Part shown: one piece after another, positions 23,366-38,031 of the stretch | Layout: the number at the start of each line of letters is the position of its first letter | Position numbering within the stretch: position 1 is the first letter of the stretch | DNA from: Cylindrobasidium torrendii FP15055 ss-10 | Lineage: Eukaryota; Basidiomycota; Agaricomycetes; Agaricales; Physalacriaceae | Reading direction: 5' to 3' | Assembly (NCBI GenBank): GCA_000934385.1 | Contig: KN880591.1 | Coordinates: 1-54,874, forward strand | DNA: 54,874 bases | Made by a program: the position numbers and the translations under genes | Notes under the pieces: generated by a model | The model's database searches: none | What the model was told of the DNA's origin: nothing | What the model saw: the letters and a program-made list of their open reading frames with translations, nothing else

Positions 23366-23853
23366 GTCTTTCCCGGACACCTAGAAAATTCAACTTTTAT
23401 CTCACATAGTGTCGATACTGTAGCCTCAATAATTTGCTCGTCTGTAAATGTCAAGTAGTGCTGGATAGCATCGTCTACACCTCCCTAATAGCTGTGTGGT
23501 ATCTTGCATGGATAAGAACCATCACACAGAGTATTTTTCATTGGCGCGTGCCAGTTTCCGACGACTTGGAGGTAGCGTTCACAACTAGTGAGCTCCGCAA
23601 GGGCATGCAAAAGTCTAGTCTCGAGCCAGCCGCCCGACTCGTCACGATAACATCGACTATCATCAGGTTGGCGAAGCGGCTGGTGTCGAGTCTAGCAAAA
23701 GTCGTCTGTTATAGGGGCCAACCTAAACATTGCCTACTACTCTTTTGTCGAGGACATGGATAGCGCATACTGCCACTAGTGTATCATCCTTGCGAAGCAC
23801 TTGGATAGGGAATCGAGTGATAGTTTACATTGATTATGATTTACTCGACAGGT
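23366..23853. other. Intergenic, convergent 3' flanks
   Basis: No gene recognised between the DUF3237-like copy A and the MDR gene. Confidence 0.55.
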
Positions 23854-25291
<1,438 letters not shown>

Positions 25292-25800
25292 TTGGAAGGG
25301 AAGCCACTGAGCTTTGCTACCCATACGATTTTGAAGGGCTTTATATATATGATTCTTCTGGAGCCTTCACCGGACGGCAGGCTTCCCGAAGCCGGAGTAA
25401 TTAGTGAGAGTGTTGGTCAAAGTGTTCGTCAGCGAAGGCCCCAGGGCGATTGGTCATCCCTTCTGTACTGCCTAAGCGGTGGCCTCTATGGCGCACTCGT
25501 GGCGTGTGCAAGCAGAGGGGAAAAGGAGGCAAGGAGCTGGCTTTTCATTTGCAGCACTTCTGGACTCTGGATAACCGACTCCAGGATGAACGAGGACCAG
25601 GGAAAATGCAATAGGATTTGCGATAAGAGTGTCGATGAGGGTGGGAACATGGAGTCGCCTAACGGCAGCTGTGACGTCACGCGTTCTCACGACCCACGTG
25701 CTACTGTGCAGTGCCCAGCAGCTTCGAGGAGAGTCCGCACAGGAATCAGCGACTATATAAGAGCGAAGGCGTCAACAATGTATCGACCCTTTCTCATGGG
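25292..25800. other. Intergenic, no gene recognised
   Basis: Promoter side of MDR copy 1 and 3' flank of the CK1-like kinase gene. A CACGTG hexamer lies at about 25697. No other feature seen. Confidence 0.5.
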
Positions 25801-27142
25801 TTACAGAGGTTCCATTACTTCAACGACTTGTACGGCGCTGCGTTGGGATAGACTACTAAACTCTGTACCTCGTCCAGGAGGCTCGTCGAAACCTTCCAGG
25901 CTGTCGCGTACCGCCTTCTGCTCGTCACCTACGAGATGTGCATTCCGAATGTTAATAGGATCGGCCCAGGACGACGTTGGCGACCAATCATCATCACTCG
26001 AAGGGAGTGAATTTCCCACGCTCGAATCTGTATGAGGCGCATCACGGATATCCTCGCCGCTTCCTGTCAGGTTTCCTTCATCTCCTTTGAGAAATTCCTT
26101 GCCTACATATGGCTCAGTAGCATCTGTGGGGACGTATGAGTCCGACCCGCTGGGAACCAACGACCTAAAAGCAGCCCTCCAACGAGCATATCTCGGCGCT
26201 TCATCGAACCGTATCCCCCGGGTGTACTGCACAAACTCGCCAAATACACTGGGATATCCAGCACATAGTGATGGCCCGGACCACGCCTGCTTCATGCGGC
26301 AAATCGCATTGTGGTCATCGAGGGCGTGCCACGGGAGGCTGCCGCGCAGGAGCTTGACGATGGTATACGCAAGTGACTCCATATCGTCTCTTCTAGCGCA
26401 TACTGTGATATTACATGCAGAGTGAGCGTGAAATCGATGGCGGAGCGTAAACATACTGCGGTGCATGTGAACGGGTATGCTGGCGTATCGAGAGGTGCCC
26501 CGGAGAGACCTGGCCTCAGTCTCTGGGATATGCGCAAGAGTGACGAGGTCGCGGTTAGGAATGGATAGACCAAAATCGATAAGTCGAATACGCCCATCCT
26601 GGCTGTGTTGGTCGAAGAGGAAGTTGCCAGGCTTGATGTCGGCGTGGGTGATATATCGCGAGTGGACATGTTCTATGGCGTCGAGCTGGTCCCGGCATTC
26701 AAGATCCTGTAATTTAGATGAACGTTCAAGTACGCACCATTTGGCAAATTAGAGCGACGAGGTTGGCCAGTGTGAGAGGTTTGTCAGGATTCGAGGCCAC
26801 TGTAGACACGGAGTCGCCAAGAATCTCGAGGGCGAGATACTCATAGTATTGAGAGCGACCCCACGCGAAAACTTGGGGAATGCTCGGATGCCCTATATAA
26901 GGTCTCATGAGAAGTTGTGGCGGGGCGGCGACCGTGTTCATTCCTAACTCACCGCGCAGGTGTAGAAGCAAGGCCGCTTCATGTCGAAGCTGTGAGTTCT
27001 TGACATACTTCGTTATATGCGCCTTCTTGAGCGCGACTCGCTTATCGCTGTTCTCGACAACGGCGAGATACACTCTGCCTCGACTCTATGAGCCGAAAGG
27101 AAGAGAAGTTGGAGAGGAAGCTGGGCTTACTGAATCCACCAT
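25801..27142 (-). CDS. Casein kinase 1-like protein kinase
   Basis: Exons 27142-27131, 27085-26738, 26706-26457 and 26402-25801 give 403 aa in frame. Kinase features: VALKKAH lysine, IPQVFAWG, EYLALEILG, the CK1-type HADIKPGNFL catalytic loop, LIDFGLS, SLRGTSRYASIPVH in the activation segment, and RRDDMESLAYTIVKLLRGSLPW, the CK1 signature after the activation loop. The tail is acidic and Ser-rich. The start is uncertain: MVDSSRGRVYLA lacks the usual glycine loop, so an additional upstream exon or N-terminal loss is likely. The intron at 26707-26737 is only 31 bp. Such CK1-like genes are expanded in mushrooms; the substrate is unknown. Confidence 0.75.
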
Positions 27143-27458
27143 CGGATATGTGACTTTGAATGGTCAACAACATGGAAGAAGGATGCAGGGCAGGTGTTCG
27201 CAGATATTTGAAATTCGGAGACAGTATTTCCCACGTGTCGACCCTGAGTCGACATCGATCACTTCGTCGATTCGAATGTGGCGAGTGGTTCTTCTGCGCT
27301 CTGCCAGCCTCTAACACGACTCTCGAATCAGCCTCATTTGAAGTGATAGAATATCTAACTGTTATGTATGCGCTGCGACAATCCATGGTCAATTTCCATG
27401 AGTCGTGCTAGTAATCGGTGACAACAAAAAAGAGTTCTATTCCGTGTATGATCAAGTC
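27143..27458. other. Intergenic, possible missing 5' exon of the kinase
   Basis: No separate gene seen. If the CK1-like kinase has a glycine-loop exon, it should be here on the minus strand; I could not place it with confidence. Confidence 0.35.
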
Positions 27459-27769
27459 TTAACGCCTATTCCCAATTGCCATCTTAAGAGCTTGAAGACC
27501 AGCAGGCTCATATGTACTTGTTCCAGCATAGTACTCGGTCGGGTCGTCGAATACAACTAAAGTTTCCGTATGGCCAGGATGGGTTGGTTCACATGCAGCG
27601 CGCTGTCCCCCATGAGCGACGCGACGATGATGTTTGAGTCTCGACAGGGCATCTTCGCAGTGCGGCGTACGCCAGGTGCAAATTTTACATGCGAGTGAGC
27701 TATTGAAATATTGGTAAAGCGCTTACCAAAACTCAAAGATGATTGTGAGAGGACTTACGCGCGAGTCAT
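27459..27769 (-). CDS. Tiny C2H2-like protein, copy C
   Basis: Exon 1 is 11 nt (27769-27759, MTR plus GC), intron 27758-27700, exon 2 27699-27459; 83 aa. CKICTWRTPHCEDALSRLKHH...H is the same finger as in copies A and B. The rest (FDDPTEYYAGTSTYEP) is unrelated to their tails. A TATATATAG box lies about 45 bp before the start and the flanking bases resemble the copy B promoter. Unlike A and B it has no acidic-tail gene behind it. Function unknown; zinc binding is inferred from the Cys/His spacing. Confidence 0.7.
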
Positions 27770-28193
27770 GGTCGATGGGGAACTGTTGTTAATAGTGTTT
27801 TTTGCTGTTCGCTCTATATATAATGAGTAAGAGGGTCGTTGTTCATGCCCTTGTGCCATCGACAATCATTGTTAGAAAAGACCCAGGGATGCTCCATTAA
27901 CAGAGGTGACAAAAGGTTCCCATCTCTTTGTGTGCAACGCTCGTACAATAAGTTCTTTGTCCTCAATCCTAGAGGTCAATGTGATCTTCTAAGTCTTTTT
28001 TTCACCGCCCGGCCTTACATATCATGGTCTCGGAGGCCGCTCGAACTTAGGATACTAATACCTAGCGCAAAAGGCAATGAGCGAGAAAGTGGGACGTATC
28101 CATTGACATGATAACCGAATACTTCAAGTTCATAGTTCATCTTCTACACGAGTCCGACCCAGCGCTTCGCCTAAGCCGCTCATATCTGGCACC
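27770..28193. other. Intergenic: zf copy C promoter and copy B 3' flank
   Basis: Contains the TATA box at about 27814-27824 (minus-strand promoter). No gene seen. Confidence 0.5.
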
Positions 28194-28979
28194 TTAGACT
28201 TCGTCGGACTATCTTCAGTCAGACTTGCGCGAGCAACCAGATGATTGGGACATACCAGCTTGTAGACAGTCATCGGAGAAGGCGATTGCGAAACATCAAT
28301 CCAAATGACTAGGAAGTCTTCCACGAGTGACGCATACCTCGTCGAGGACGTCTCCAAGCGCCTTGATAACCTTTTCAGTACACCCGAATCTCCATTCGTG
28401 CGCAGAACGTACACGTAGTTGTATGCTTTCCCATCATCGAGAGAGCTGAACCATTGTACCATTAGCTACTTGCCGATTGCAAGACAGAGCTCGTAGTACG
28501 TACCCAGCTCCTTGGAAATCGAGGAATGCAAATGCAGCCTCGTCGTCGACAAACTGTGCAGCAAGCCGCACGTCTGTGTACGCACGATTTCCTGGGACGA
28601 CGAGGCCAAATTCACCGCCAAAGTTGGGCACAATATTCGCGACGAGGGCGCCGCTGGACGCATCAGTTAGGTTGCCTCTTTAGGACGGTTAGCATTCGTA
28701 TCTAGCGCGGAATATACATAAGACAAGAGGGTTTGAACAAAGGGAAGCGTGGAAAGCAAGTGAGAGCGCACGGAAATGTGTAGAAGTAGTGGCAGCGCTG
28801 GCAAGAAAAGCGCACCCTGTGAACCCCGCGATGAGCCTTCCTCCAAACGGTCCTGGGATGGAACCCCTGGATCTGTCGATATCGAGGAAACCATCGAAGA
28901 GCTTCGTGAAAGACGGTTTCTGGGCCGATACCGTGGTGGTAGCAAGAAGAACGGAGAGCAATGCAAGTGCTGTGAACAT
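28194..28979 (-). CDS. Secreted DUF3237-like protein, copy B (intact)
   Basis: Exons 28979-28816, 28677-28504, 28445-28413, 28361-28256 and 28208-28194 join to 163 aa with no break. A signal peptide MFTALALLSVLLATTTVSA is followed by FTKLFDGFLDIDRS, GPFGGRLIAGFTGGNLTDASSG, ALVANIVPNFGGEFGLV, AYTDVRLAAQFVDD, and LETSSTRYASLVEDFLVIWIDVSQ. This is the only undamaged member of the family in the window and serves as its reference. Related short secreted basidiomycete proteins carry a DUF3237-type fold; their function is not known. The last micro-exon (SDEV) is inferred from copy A's equivalent; without it the frame runs on to an alternative stop at 28130. Confidence 0.75.
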
Positions 28980-30465
28980 GATGCGCTTCGAAAGGAATGG
29001 TGCGATGTATGAGCCGACAGACCCGCTAGGTTTTGTATGGTGTCGAATGCCGAGCTCAAACGCAAAGCTGTCCGGAGGATGTGTGGGGAGTGGCGACGGA
29101 AAATGTGTGGGGAATGATAGCGTGTGCTCTCCGGTCTTGATTCGCATCTATGTCCCGCTCGCAACAGCAAATACCAGAGAGAAACCGCTTAGCCACGGCG
29201 TCCTGGTGTAACAAATTGGTAACAAAGGTAACGCAACGCATTCGATTACTCACTTGGAGCGACTTGTAGCGGAAAATGTGTGGGGAAGGCCGCCTTCTGA
29301 CGGAGGTTGAGTGGGGATATCACATATGTATAGGTGGATGGGAGAAAATCCAACTGTTTCTGGCGTTGTTCGCTTACAAATGCGAAGAAAACATGACCCA
29401 AATCGTGGTGAAGATCCAATGTTGGTGGGTTCCGCCTCGGTTCCGCCTACCTCTAGCATAAAGTACTGGAACCTGCAATGCAAGATCATAGGATTCATGA
29501 ACGTTGCAAGCGCACGTGAATTGAGTCTCGAGAAGGCGAAGATGAAGTCATGGAATCTGAGAGTAATGCGGGATTTGAGGGTAGCAAACGCAACATACGC
29601 AAAAGAGGGAAGGCGTGGGTGCGCGCTCGAAAACACAGGCTTGAAAAAAGATTTGGGATAGAATATAGGTAGTGCATGAATAACGTAGACCGGAAAGTAG
29701 CAAACGTCTAGGGGTCAAGTCATGATGTGCGTTGGACCAGGAAAGATTGACCGCGCACCAAGTTGCACACAGTCATCGATTCATCCCCAACTTTCGCGAT
29801 TAAAGCAACAACCAGTCTCCCATCCGGCGAGAATATCTGGAAAACATCTGTGTGTAAAGTCCCGCGGTGTCTCCGGTAGGCGCTGCTCAAGGATGATATG
29901 GTGGTCCTGGTTAGGTGCTGGTAAACCGGTAAACAGCAAGCCGTCCTTGCAATTGATCGCAATCGCCGGAGCGGCCCGAGATCCTCGTGGCATGCAATCT
30001 CACTTTTCTCGCCAACCGTTCGAACTTCGAAGCAGTTGTTATGAAGCTCGCGAGCGTCAGTCACACGAAGTATAGTGCATATTAAGTTAGATTCAAAAAC
30101 ATAGTGCAGACAGATGAAAGTAGTGTGGTGTAATTCTATGATTTTTTTGTGGTGAAGTTAGGCAAGGAGAAACCGTGGGAATTAAGAGGATACTAATAGC
30201 AGGAGAATAAGTCGAGAAGAAGGAAAGATGACCAGACAAAGGGACAAGAATAACAAGCGTAGAAAGAAACAGTAAGTCTATAACATTAAGGGGTGCATCA
30301 TGGGGGTTCGGAAGAGCATGGATTAGACGAAAGTTGCCAGCTTTGCGCGTTTGTCCACGGATCTACTAGCTCTCAATGAAGACGAAAGCATATGTATGTG
30401 CGCAAACACGCACCTTAAAAATACTACGTCCTCTTCGAGCCCTCCATGGTAGGTCCTAGAGTTGG
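28980..30465. other. 1.5-kb stretch without a recognisable gene
   Basis: The minus-strand frame 30064-29720 (about 114 codons, no ATG at its start, contains FSPDGRLVVALIAKVGDESM) looks like a fragment of a beta-propeller or F-box-associated protein but cannot be assigned. The rest (29056-29640) holds only short frames. Nothing else is seen. Confidence 0.4.
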
Positions 30466-31181
30466 TTAAACGTCGACAGAAAGAGGTATGCCTGGCTGCA
30501 TCAATTCGAGGTACGGAGCCCGATAGTCTTCCAATTTCTGCCTCTTGGGCGCACGCCTGCGCACAATTAACAGGATTGAACGAAGACGGAAGGTAGGCAT
30601 ACGCACTCCTCATCATCGAATTGACAGTTTCTCTTCCTGCCGGCAACAAGAGTCGACGCATCGATCCCAGTCCACCGACGGTAACTGTGAGGAGCAATAC
30701 AAATGCTTTCAATCAATTCGTGGACAGTGGCCTCGCGCAGCTCTTTCGCATCCTCGCGCACAGGTCCTTCCGGCACACCGAAATCCTCGAGCATGTATAA
30801 GCCAAGAGACTCCTCCAACTCCTCTAGCCCGTAGACGTCAGGGCCATAGTAGCTGGAATCGGCCTCGGATGCCAGCAACATGATAACGCTCGCGTTACCG
30901 CAACGAGTATCAGACCCGGCATGAATGGCAGGGAGCGCAGCGACGAAATCTTCGGGCCCGAAATTAGACAGTGGCGACAAGGCGGACCATGGGACAGTGT
31001 GGATGTTGGATGCTGCAAGGCAGTCGTTGTGGTAATGGCAATAACCGAATCCATGCTTCCGAGTCTTGTCTTGTTCTTTTAATCCGGTAATGACGACGGT
31101 GTCGGCAAGGACGATAAATCGAGCGTCCTCGGTGGTGGTCGTGTGGGTGTTAACGGTCGAAGACTCCATAGACGCGCTCAT
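30466..31181 (-). CDS. Acidic 'DDEE-PKR' tail protein, copy B
   Basis: Exons 31181-30607 and 30556-30466 give 221 aa. The N-terminus MESSTVNTHTTTT resembles copy A. The middle has FGYCHYHNDC and two acidic stretches (LEELEESLGLYMLEDFG). The tail GRKRNCQFDDEE|RAPKRQKL is split by a 50-bp intron at GA|G, the same position as both tail introns of copy A, and LELMQPG follows as in copy A. The basic cluster may be a nuclear localisation signal. The ATG at 31181 is preferred over the upstream TTG. It lies about 0.4 kb behind tiny C2H2-like copy B, the same order and spacing as in cassette A. Function unknown. Confidence 0.7.
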
Positions 31182-31593
31182 GATATCAAAAGGTATGGAA
31201 GTTGGCAAAGAAATATGGGATGGTGGTGGTAGGACAAAGACACTGATCAGGAAGGCGTGTTCGGGTTAGCGGCAGTGCTGCAACGGCTGTATCCGATCAC
31301 GTGATCAGACCTTTGATCACGTTGCAGCACCCCGCAAGGGCAGAGAGGCTGTAGTTCTACATAGATACACATTTTATACTTATTCTGATTTTTTTGCGCC
31401 TACATACAAGTGTCAACGGGCGTAAGTGACCCTGTAAGTGACATAGACGTTTTGACGGTCGCTCCAAGCTCACACCGCCGAGAGAGCAATGTTCGGGGCC
31501 AATTACTAGATGTCAAATTAAACAGTCTTTATTGAGAGAGAAGACGAGTCCCATGAATTGTATCTCTATTTCACGCGATTACTTGAGCTCAGA
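31182..31593. promoter_or_regulatory. Promoter region with TCACGTGA box
   Basis: GATCACGTGATCAGAC (31296-31311) lies about 118-130 bp upstream of the minus-strand start at 31181, and a second TGATCACGT follows at about 31315-31323. No gene seen. Confidence 0.55.
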
Positions 31594-31847
31594 CTAGTTT
31601 TCCAGCCTGAGACCGTTTGCGTCGGGAGCTTCTGCGTGGGAAGGCTGGGCCTCGGAAGAAGGTTTCTGGATCTTTGTGCCGTCGGGGTTGCGTGGGTGAG
31701 AAATTTGAAGATGGTATCTGAGGTGTCCTAAGGCGTTTTCCGAGTGCGGGGTTCGCCAGAAGCAGATCTTGCACATGAGCGAGCTAATGAAGGCATGGTA
31801 TCAGAACGCTGCTGATGATTGAATTATGTGACTTACGCGCGTTCCAT
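31594..31847 (-). CDS. Tiny C2H2-like protein, copy B
   Basis: Exon 1 is 11 nt (31847-31837, MER plus GC), intron 31836-31784, exon 2 31783-31594; 66 aa. CKICFWRTPHSENALGHLRYHLQISH gives one C2H2-type finger, followed by a short Pro/Ser/Ala-rich tail. A TATATA box (minus strand, about 31921-31928) precedes it in a context shared with copy C. Same microexon, same intron phase and same downstream partner as copy A. Confidence 0.7.
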
Positions 31848-32663
31848 GGTGAAAAGGGTCGACTAAATGTGGTAGAATAAGGAATGGTTGTTGGGTTCTG
31901 TGTCAACTCGGATGTAGCGTCTTATATAGAGCGAGTACGAGGTTCATTGTTCACACAACTGCGAATTCCACGTGTAGAACCAATGGACAAAGCTACCATA
32001 TATAGGCCGCGATGAAAAAGAGTGTCCTGTTTTTGTTTTCCTACATCTGACAAGGTGTGTACCGGTTCTTGTTGCACTTCGATACACAGTCTGTCATCGA
32101 TTTGGCACGCTTCGTGAGCGCGACTGGAAGGCGAAGTCCTATATCGACATACCTCTTGATAATATCCAATTTTTGCTAATCCACACGCGGACATGATCTC
32201 TACCAACTTGAAGAGTCGAAGAGGTCACGCTGAGTTCTCTCGCCAAGCTGAGATCAGGATGGCGTTTGAGAGAAGGTCATCTCGTCTAGAATATATGGGA
32301 TCCTACTATTTAACAACAGCGATAATTCGAAACTTGTCAGGCGGCCGCAGAGGTCTAGTCTACGTATAAATATATGTACAGGCGCAGAATGTGACTTTGA
32401 GCGTATGATTGAATCATCATACTACAGTACGCACTATAGGCTAGTCGTCGTGATTGACTGTGCTGGTGTCAAAAGCTTTAAGCTCCGGGCATGGCCCCGC
32501 CCGCTAATGGGTGGCCGTTCTTATTCGCGCTTACAGAGGGTGCTGTGTGGTTGCTTGAGGCGCTTGATGGTGGTTTGAAACAATATTATATTGTACAAAG
32601 CATCGATCAACATCTCAATCTAGTCTATACATACGATGCGTTTAAATGATATATCTAAAAATC
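31848..32663. other. Intergenic, no gene recognised
   Basis: Contains the copy B promoter. The remainder shows no coding region or repeat that I can name. Confidence 0.5.
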
Positions 32664-33966
32664 TCAAATCTGTGCTCGGTGGCGGCGAACCTTGCCTAGC
32701 GCGCGCCTAGGACGCTGGTTTGATACCCTGGAAGACGACGCGACTGGTTCTTCGATGCGTAAGCGCTTCATTCGGGAACTGAGAAACCGTGAGGAAATGA
32801 TAAAGAGCACAAAAAAAGAGAAAACGCACCCGAGCGCCGCTTCCTCCTCTGCCTCTTCCTCTTCCTCTTCCTCGTCCCGTTTCCTCTTATATCTAGCGTC
32901 CCAAGCCTTAGCCTCCGCCTCAATCTCTTCCAGCTTCGCCACTGCCTCATCTTCCGTCAACCCTTGACTTATGAGAAGTGGGTATGTCCCGCAATACATC
33001 CTCTTCAACTCTCGCCGCCTCTCCCTTTCGCGCCTCTTAGTCTCCCTAGCCTTCTGCAGTTCCTCTGGCGAGAATATACAATGCACCCAGCGTTTATTGA
33101 TACACCTGTATCCTGCGTCGTACCAGTACTTTGCCAGCCGCAGTGCGTCTTGGCGACACCCTCGTGCATACTTCTCTAGTGTCATGGTGAATGTTGGCTG
33201 GCCATTCTCTGCATAGAACAAGTCCGATGTCTCGATCTCCTCAATGCTGATTTCTACGCCCTGGAAGTAGAATCCGGGGTCCTGCGGTGGTAGCATATCG
33301 ACGTCGTCTCCCTGCGTAGCGTCTTCGTCATTGTCGTACTGAGATGCGATGCGGATATCATCTTCGTCCGAGTTGTTGTCCTGCAACGCTGAGTGTTCCT
33401 CGAAAACACTGGCCGTGTGATAATCTTCGGACTCATTCTTGACACTCTCGACACCTTCCTCCATCTCCATGTCGGCCGGCTGCGCTGGGAGGGACTCTTC
33501 AGGGAGGTGGCTCTCTTCCGGGTCGCCTCTCATCTTCTTCTCCCGGTCCGTGATATACGCCTCAAGGCATTCATAATGCGCAGGATAGTTCGGCGGAGGA
33601 TTGTACTCTTCCTCGTCCTCTTCGACGTGGTAGCGCCCACGGCCGGGGTCCTGAGTGGCGGGCGACTCCGTATATTCGTTGTCGCTCTAATTGTTCGTTG
33701 AGTTGCTACGGTCAAGGAATATCCAAAAAGGTCACGTACAGCGTCCAAGAACTGTGGGACATCTTCTTCCTCATCTTCCTCAGACTCGGAATCGCTGCCG
33801 CGGCTGACTGGGGCCTGGGTGAGCGGTGGCTGGGTAGCGATATCGTCAAACTAATCGGTCGTTAGTCAACGCAGACAAAGAGTGCCAAGAAGTTGCCACG
33901 CACAAAAGGAAATTCTTCTTCGTCAGACAAAGTATTCTCCCAGTTGTTGTAAACAGATTGGGACAT
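32664..33966 (-). CDS. Acidic, Glu/Arg-rich protein of unknown function
   Basis: Exons 33966-33904, 33850-33740, 33686-32830 and 32778-32664 join to 381 aa. The N-terminal half is very acidic (SDSESEEDEEEDVPQFLD, EEDEEEYNPPP). A compact segment DLFYAENGQPTFTMTLEKYARGC...YWYDAGYRCINKRWVHCIF suggests a small folded domain. It is followed by a charged helix (SPEELQKARETKRRERERRRELKR), an EEEEEEE run and a basic tail. It looks like a nuclear protein, possibly chromatin- or transcription-related, but no family was recognised. The upstream region shares the TCACGTGA box with the two acidic-tail genes. Confidence 0.7.
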
Positions 33967-34508
33967 ATTGTAACGATATCGGGGTTGTGGAAATGCGACG
34001 GGTTATTGTCAACGTTGCGGTGGTGGTGGTGGTGGGAGTCACAGTTGGTGAGTGACTGTGACGCTCACGCAGCGTGCATACGGACAGCAAATCCCCATCA
34101 CGTGATTAGACCAGCCTTCCTCGTGGCCGTTGATCGATCTTCGTTGCGTTGATTAGATCCAATATTCGTGTACGTTTGTCTATATACTACTCATTTTAAG
34201 ACTTCACTCATACTAATGGATATGCACTCAATCACAAAACGGTACTCTCCGAGCATCGTGCCAACTTGAATATTTAAACTCGAAGTCTTGGGCGTCACGC
34301 TCAATCCGTCGGAGTATAACAAAAGAACCATCAATAAATTTGTACCACTGTCGTCTGATTGTATACAAAATATAACCATTCGAACAAAGGTCGTAGCACA
34401 CCACAAGCTATATAAGCAGACGTATCCTCGTTACTTCTGAATCGTGTATCGCACCGTTTTCACAAAACCAACTTTTCCTCATCTTTTTTCGTCGCACACG
34501 AGAACCCG
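33967..34508. promoter_or_regulatory. Divergent promoter region with TCACGTGA box
   Basis: CACGTGATTAGAC at 34099-34111, about 133 bp before the minus-strand start at 33966. It lies 400 bp before the plus-strand gene at 34509. No gene seen. Confidence 0.5.
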
Positions 34509-34802
34509 ATGTCCTCATCTACCAACGCCTACAAGAGTCAGCAAGTCCGCGCCTTGGACACCCCCGTCTGCCCCGAATACGCCGGCTGCGATTTCACTTC
34601 CACCGACGAGGATGTCATGAAGGCGCACATACAAAACCACAAAACCCACTCATTTGTGTGCGAGTACGGTTGCACCCAGCGCAACGCAAACTCGGACGAG
34701 AGCATCCAGCGCATATTCAAGGATGCACATCTCCAAGCATCACTCGTAGTTGATTCCAAGGCCGTTCTATGCGAATCAGCCTGCACGAGAGAAATCACAT
34801 AG
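34509..34802 (+). CDS. C2H2-type zinc-finger protein, copy 1 (altered C-terminus)
   Basis: 97 aa. MSSSTNAYKSQQVRALDTP leads into CPEYAGCDFTSTDEDVMKAHIQNH, a C2H2-type finger (C-x4-C ... H-x3-H). Then FVCEYGCTQRNANSDESIQRIFKDAH gives a second Cys/His cluster. Compared with copy 2 (54562-54871, minus) about 17 bases are deleted right after KDAH. That changes the frame and replaces the expected YMHISKYHSEL continuation with an unrelated tail. It may act as a small DNA- or protein-binding factor; this is inferred from the fingers only. Not the same family as the CKICxWRTP proteins. Confidence 0.65.
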   Translation: MSSSTNAYKSQQVRALDTPVCPEYAGCDFTSTDEDVMKAHIQNHKTHSFVCEYGCTQRNANSDESIQRIFKDAHLQASLVVDSKAVLCESACTREIT

Positions 34803-34963
34803 AAATAATGGTCCCCCTTGTGCATCTCAGATGGAGTAGTAGCATAGTCGACCGAGGGGTAGGATTCGGTTATGATTGAGCAAGGCGAAGCAACGCCAGG
34901 GAGTTGAACAGAGGGTGAGGATACATGAGTTCTCGAACATTGCAAATAAATCTTTTGTATTTT

Positions 34964-36310
34964 CTACTTACCGCCTGCGTGCAACTGTTTATGATATTCC
35001 TGCAAGGTAGGCGTCTCGTGCCCCGTAAAATCCTGGTATGTATCGCGGTCCCCGATGAGCTCTACCTCGTCGACATACCGGCGAATGGTGGCAACTTCTT
35101 CTGCTGTAAGACGAAGCTTGAGGCTGCCTAGATTCTCGTGCAGGTACTTCATCAAAGAAGTCAGTTTACCACAGCAAATAGGCATACGCGACATGACTTT
35201 ACCTTGATCTTCTTCGTCCCGGGAATAGCAATGATGTTATCTCCCTGTGCGAGAATCCACGCCAGAGTGACTTGACCAGCAGTCGCACCATGAACAGCCC
35301 CGATATCTTTCAGCTTGTCGACCAGTGCAAGGATCTTAGGGAAGTTCTCCTTCGAATACCTAACACGCATCTTCATCAGCAATATATAATGGAATTGATG
35401 ATGAACGCACTTGGGTATGCTTCTTCTCCCATCGCCCTCCTCGAAGTCGTCGGGGGACCTGAACTGTCCGGTGACAAGCCCGCGTGCGAGTGGCGAATAC
35501 GCAACGAGCGCGATGCCAAGCTCGCGGCAGAGATCCAGCGTGCCATCCTGTTCTATGTCCAGATATAAAGGCGAGTATTCCATTTGGTAGGCGGCGATTG
35601 GATGTACAGAGTGTGCGCGTCGGATATCGTTTGGCTTGCATTCGGAAAGGCCGATGTACTTGACCTTACCCTCCCTGAAGAGGCAGTCAATGCATGAGCA
35701 TAAACAGCGCAGACAGGTATAGAGTACGCACTTGACGAGTTCAGCCATGGCGCCGACAGTGACTTCGATAGGAATGTCTTTGGGCGGTCTGACAGCCGTA
35801 ATCAGACAGCGCTTCGAGCAAATAACAAAGGAGAAACAGACCGGTGAAGGTACCACAGGTCTATGTGGTTGACACCAAGAAGTTTGAGGGCCTTCTCGAA
35901 GGCTTGGCGCACGTACGCAGGGGATCCATTGGTACCAGTGGGAGTGACCCCGAACTTTGTCGCAAGAAATATATCATCTCTCTTTCCTGTTCGCACGAAC
36001 CTGGCCGGAGCAAAGGTTGGTTCACTCTGTTCCCAAATAAGACGTCAAAAATGCGCGCACCACTTTCCCAAGAGCTCTTCGGAATCGCCGTATATGTCAG
36101 CCGTGTCCCAATGGCGGCAGCCAGCATCGTATGCCGCGTCGAGGACCTTGTACAGCGGCGTTAGCCAGGAGCACGGAATAGACAGAATTGTCTTACCTTG
36201 AAGCGCTCCTCGTCGGAACCAACAGCACCATAAAACGCTGCAATGCCCATGGCACCAAAACCGATCGGCGAGACTTCGCTGTCGCCTATTTTACGAATAG
36301 TAGACGACAT
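34964..36310 (-). CDS. Aldo/keto reductase
   Basis: Exons 36310-36197, 36146-36061, 36000-35842, 35788-35732, 35674-35411, 35359-35203 and 35146-34964 give 339 aa. The catalytic tetrad is visible: Asp and Tyr in DTADIYG, Lys in ATKFG, His in [38 protein letters not shown] and [14 protein letters not shown] are core barrel strands. [16 protein letters not shown] is the NADPH-binding segment. It resembles the pyridoxal-reductase/YakC-like AKRs common in fungi. It reduces aldehydes or ketones with NADPH in the cytosol; the substrate is unknown. Seven short exons, all phases consistent. Confidence 0.92.
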
Positions 36311-36601
36311 ATTGTTCGCGTTGCTGTGGTAGAGACGTCGCGAGTTCGCCAGATACGTGCTTTTGTAGCAGGTTTAGCATTACGAAGACGATGCCTAACA
36401 AGTCGCTGAGAGATGCAGTTCAAGTGCAGTGACGTCACGGGTCACATTCGGGAAGGCTCCCGGATCGAATTTGCCATCCTGCTACCGTGCTACGTACCAC
36501 CATTGCCTTTCTGCGCTGACAAAATCAGCCTGCATGATCACCAATACTCTTCGAGGTCCAATGAGGACATAAAAAGCAATTCAAATGAGTGTTGCCTTCG
36601 C

Positions 36602-38031
<1,430 letters not shown>

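Noticed and set aside
29720..30064. A further DUF3237-like or WD40 gene
   Set aside because: Only one propeller-like phrase, no proper start, no match to the DUF3237 copies.
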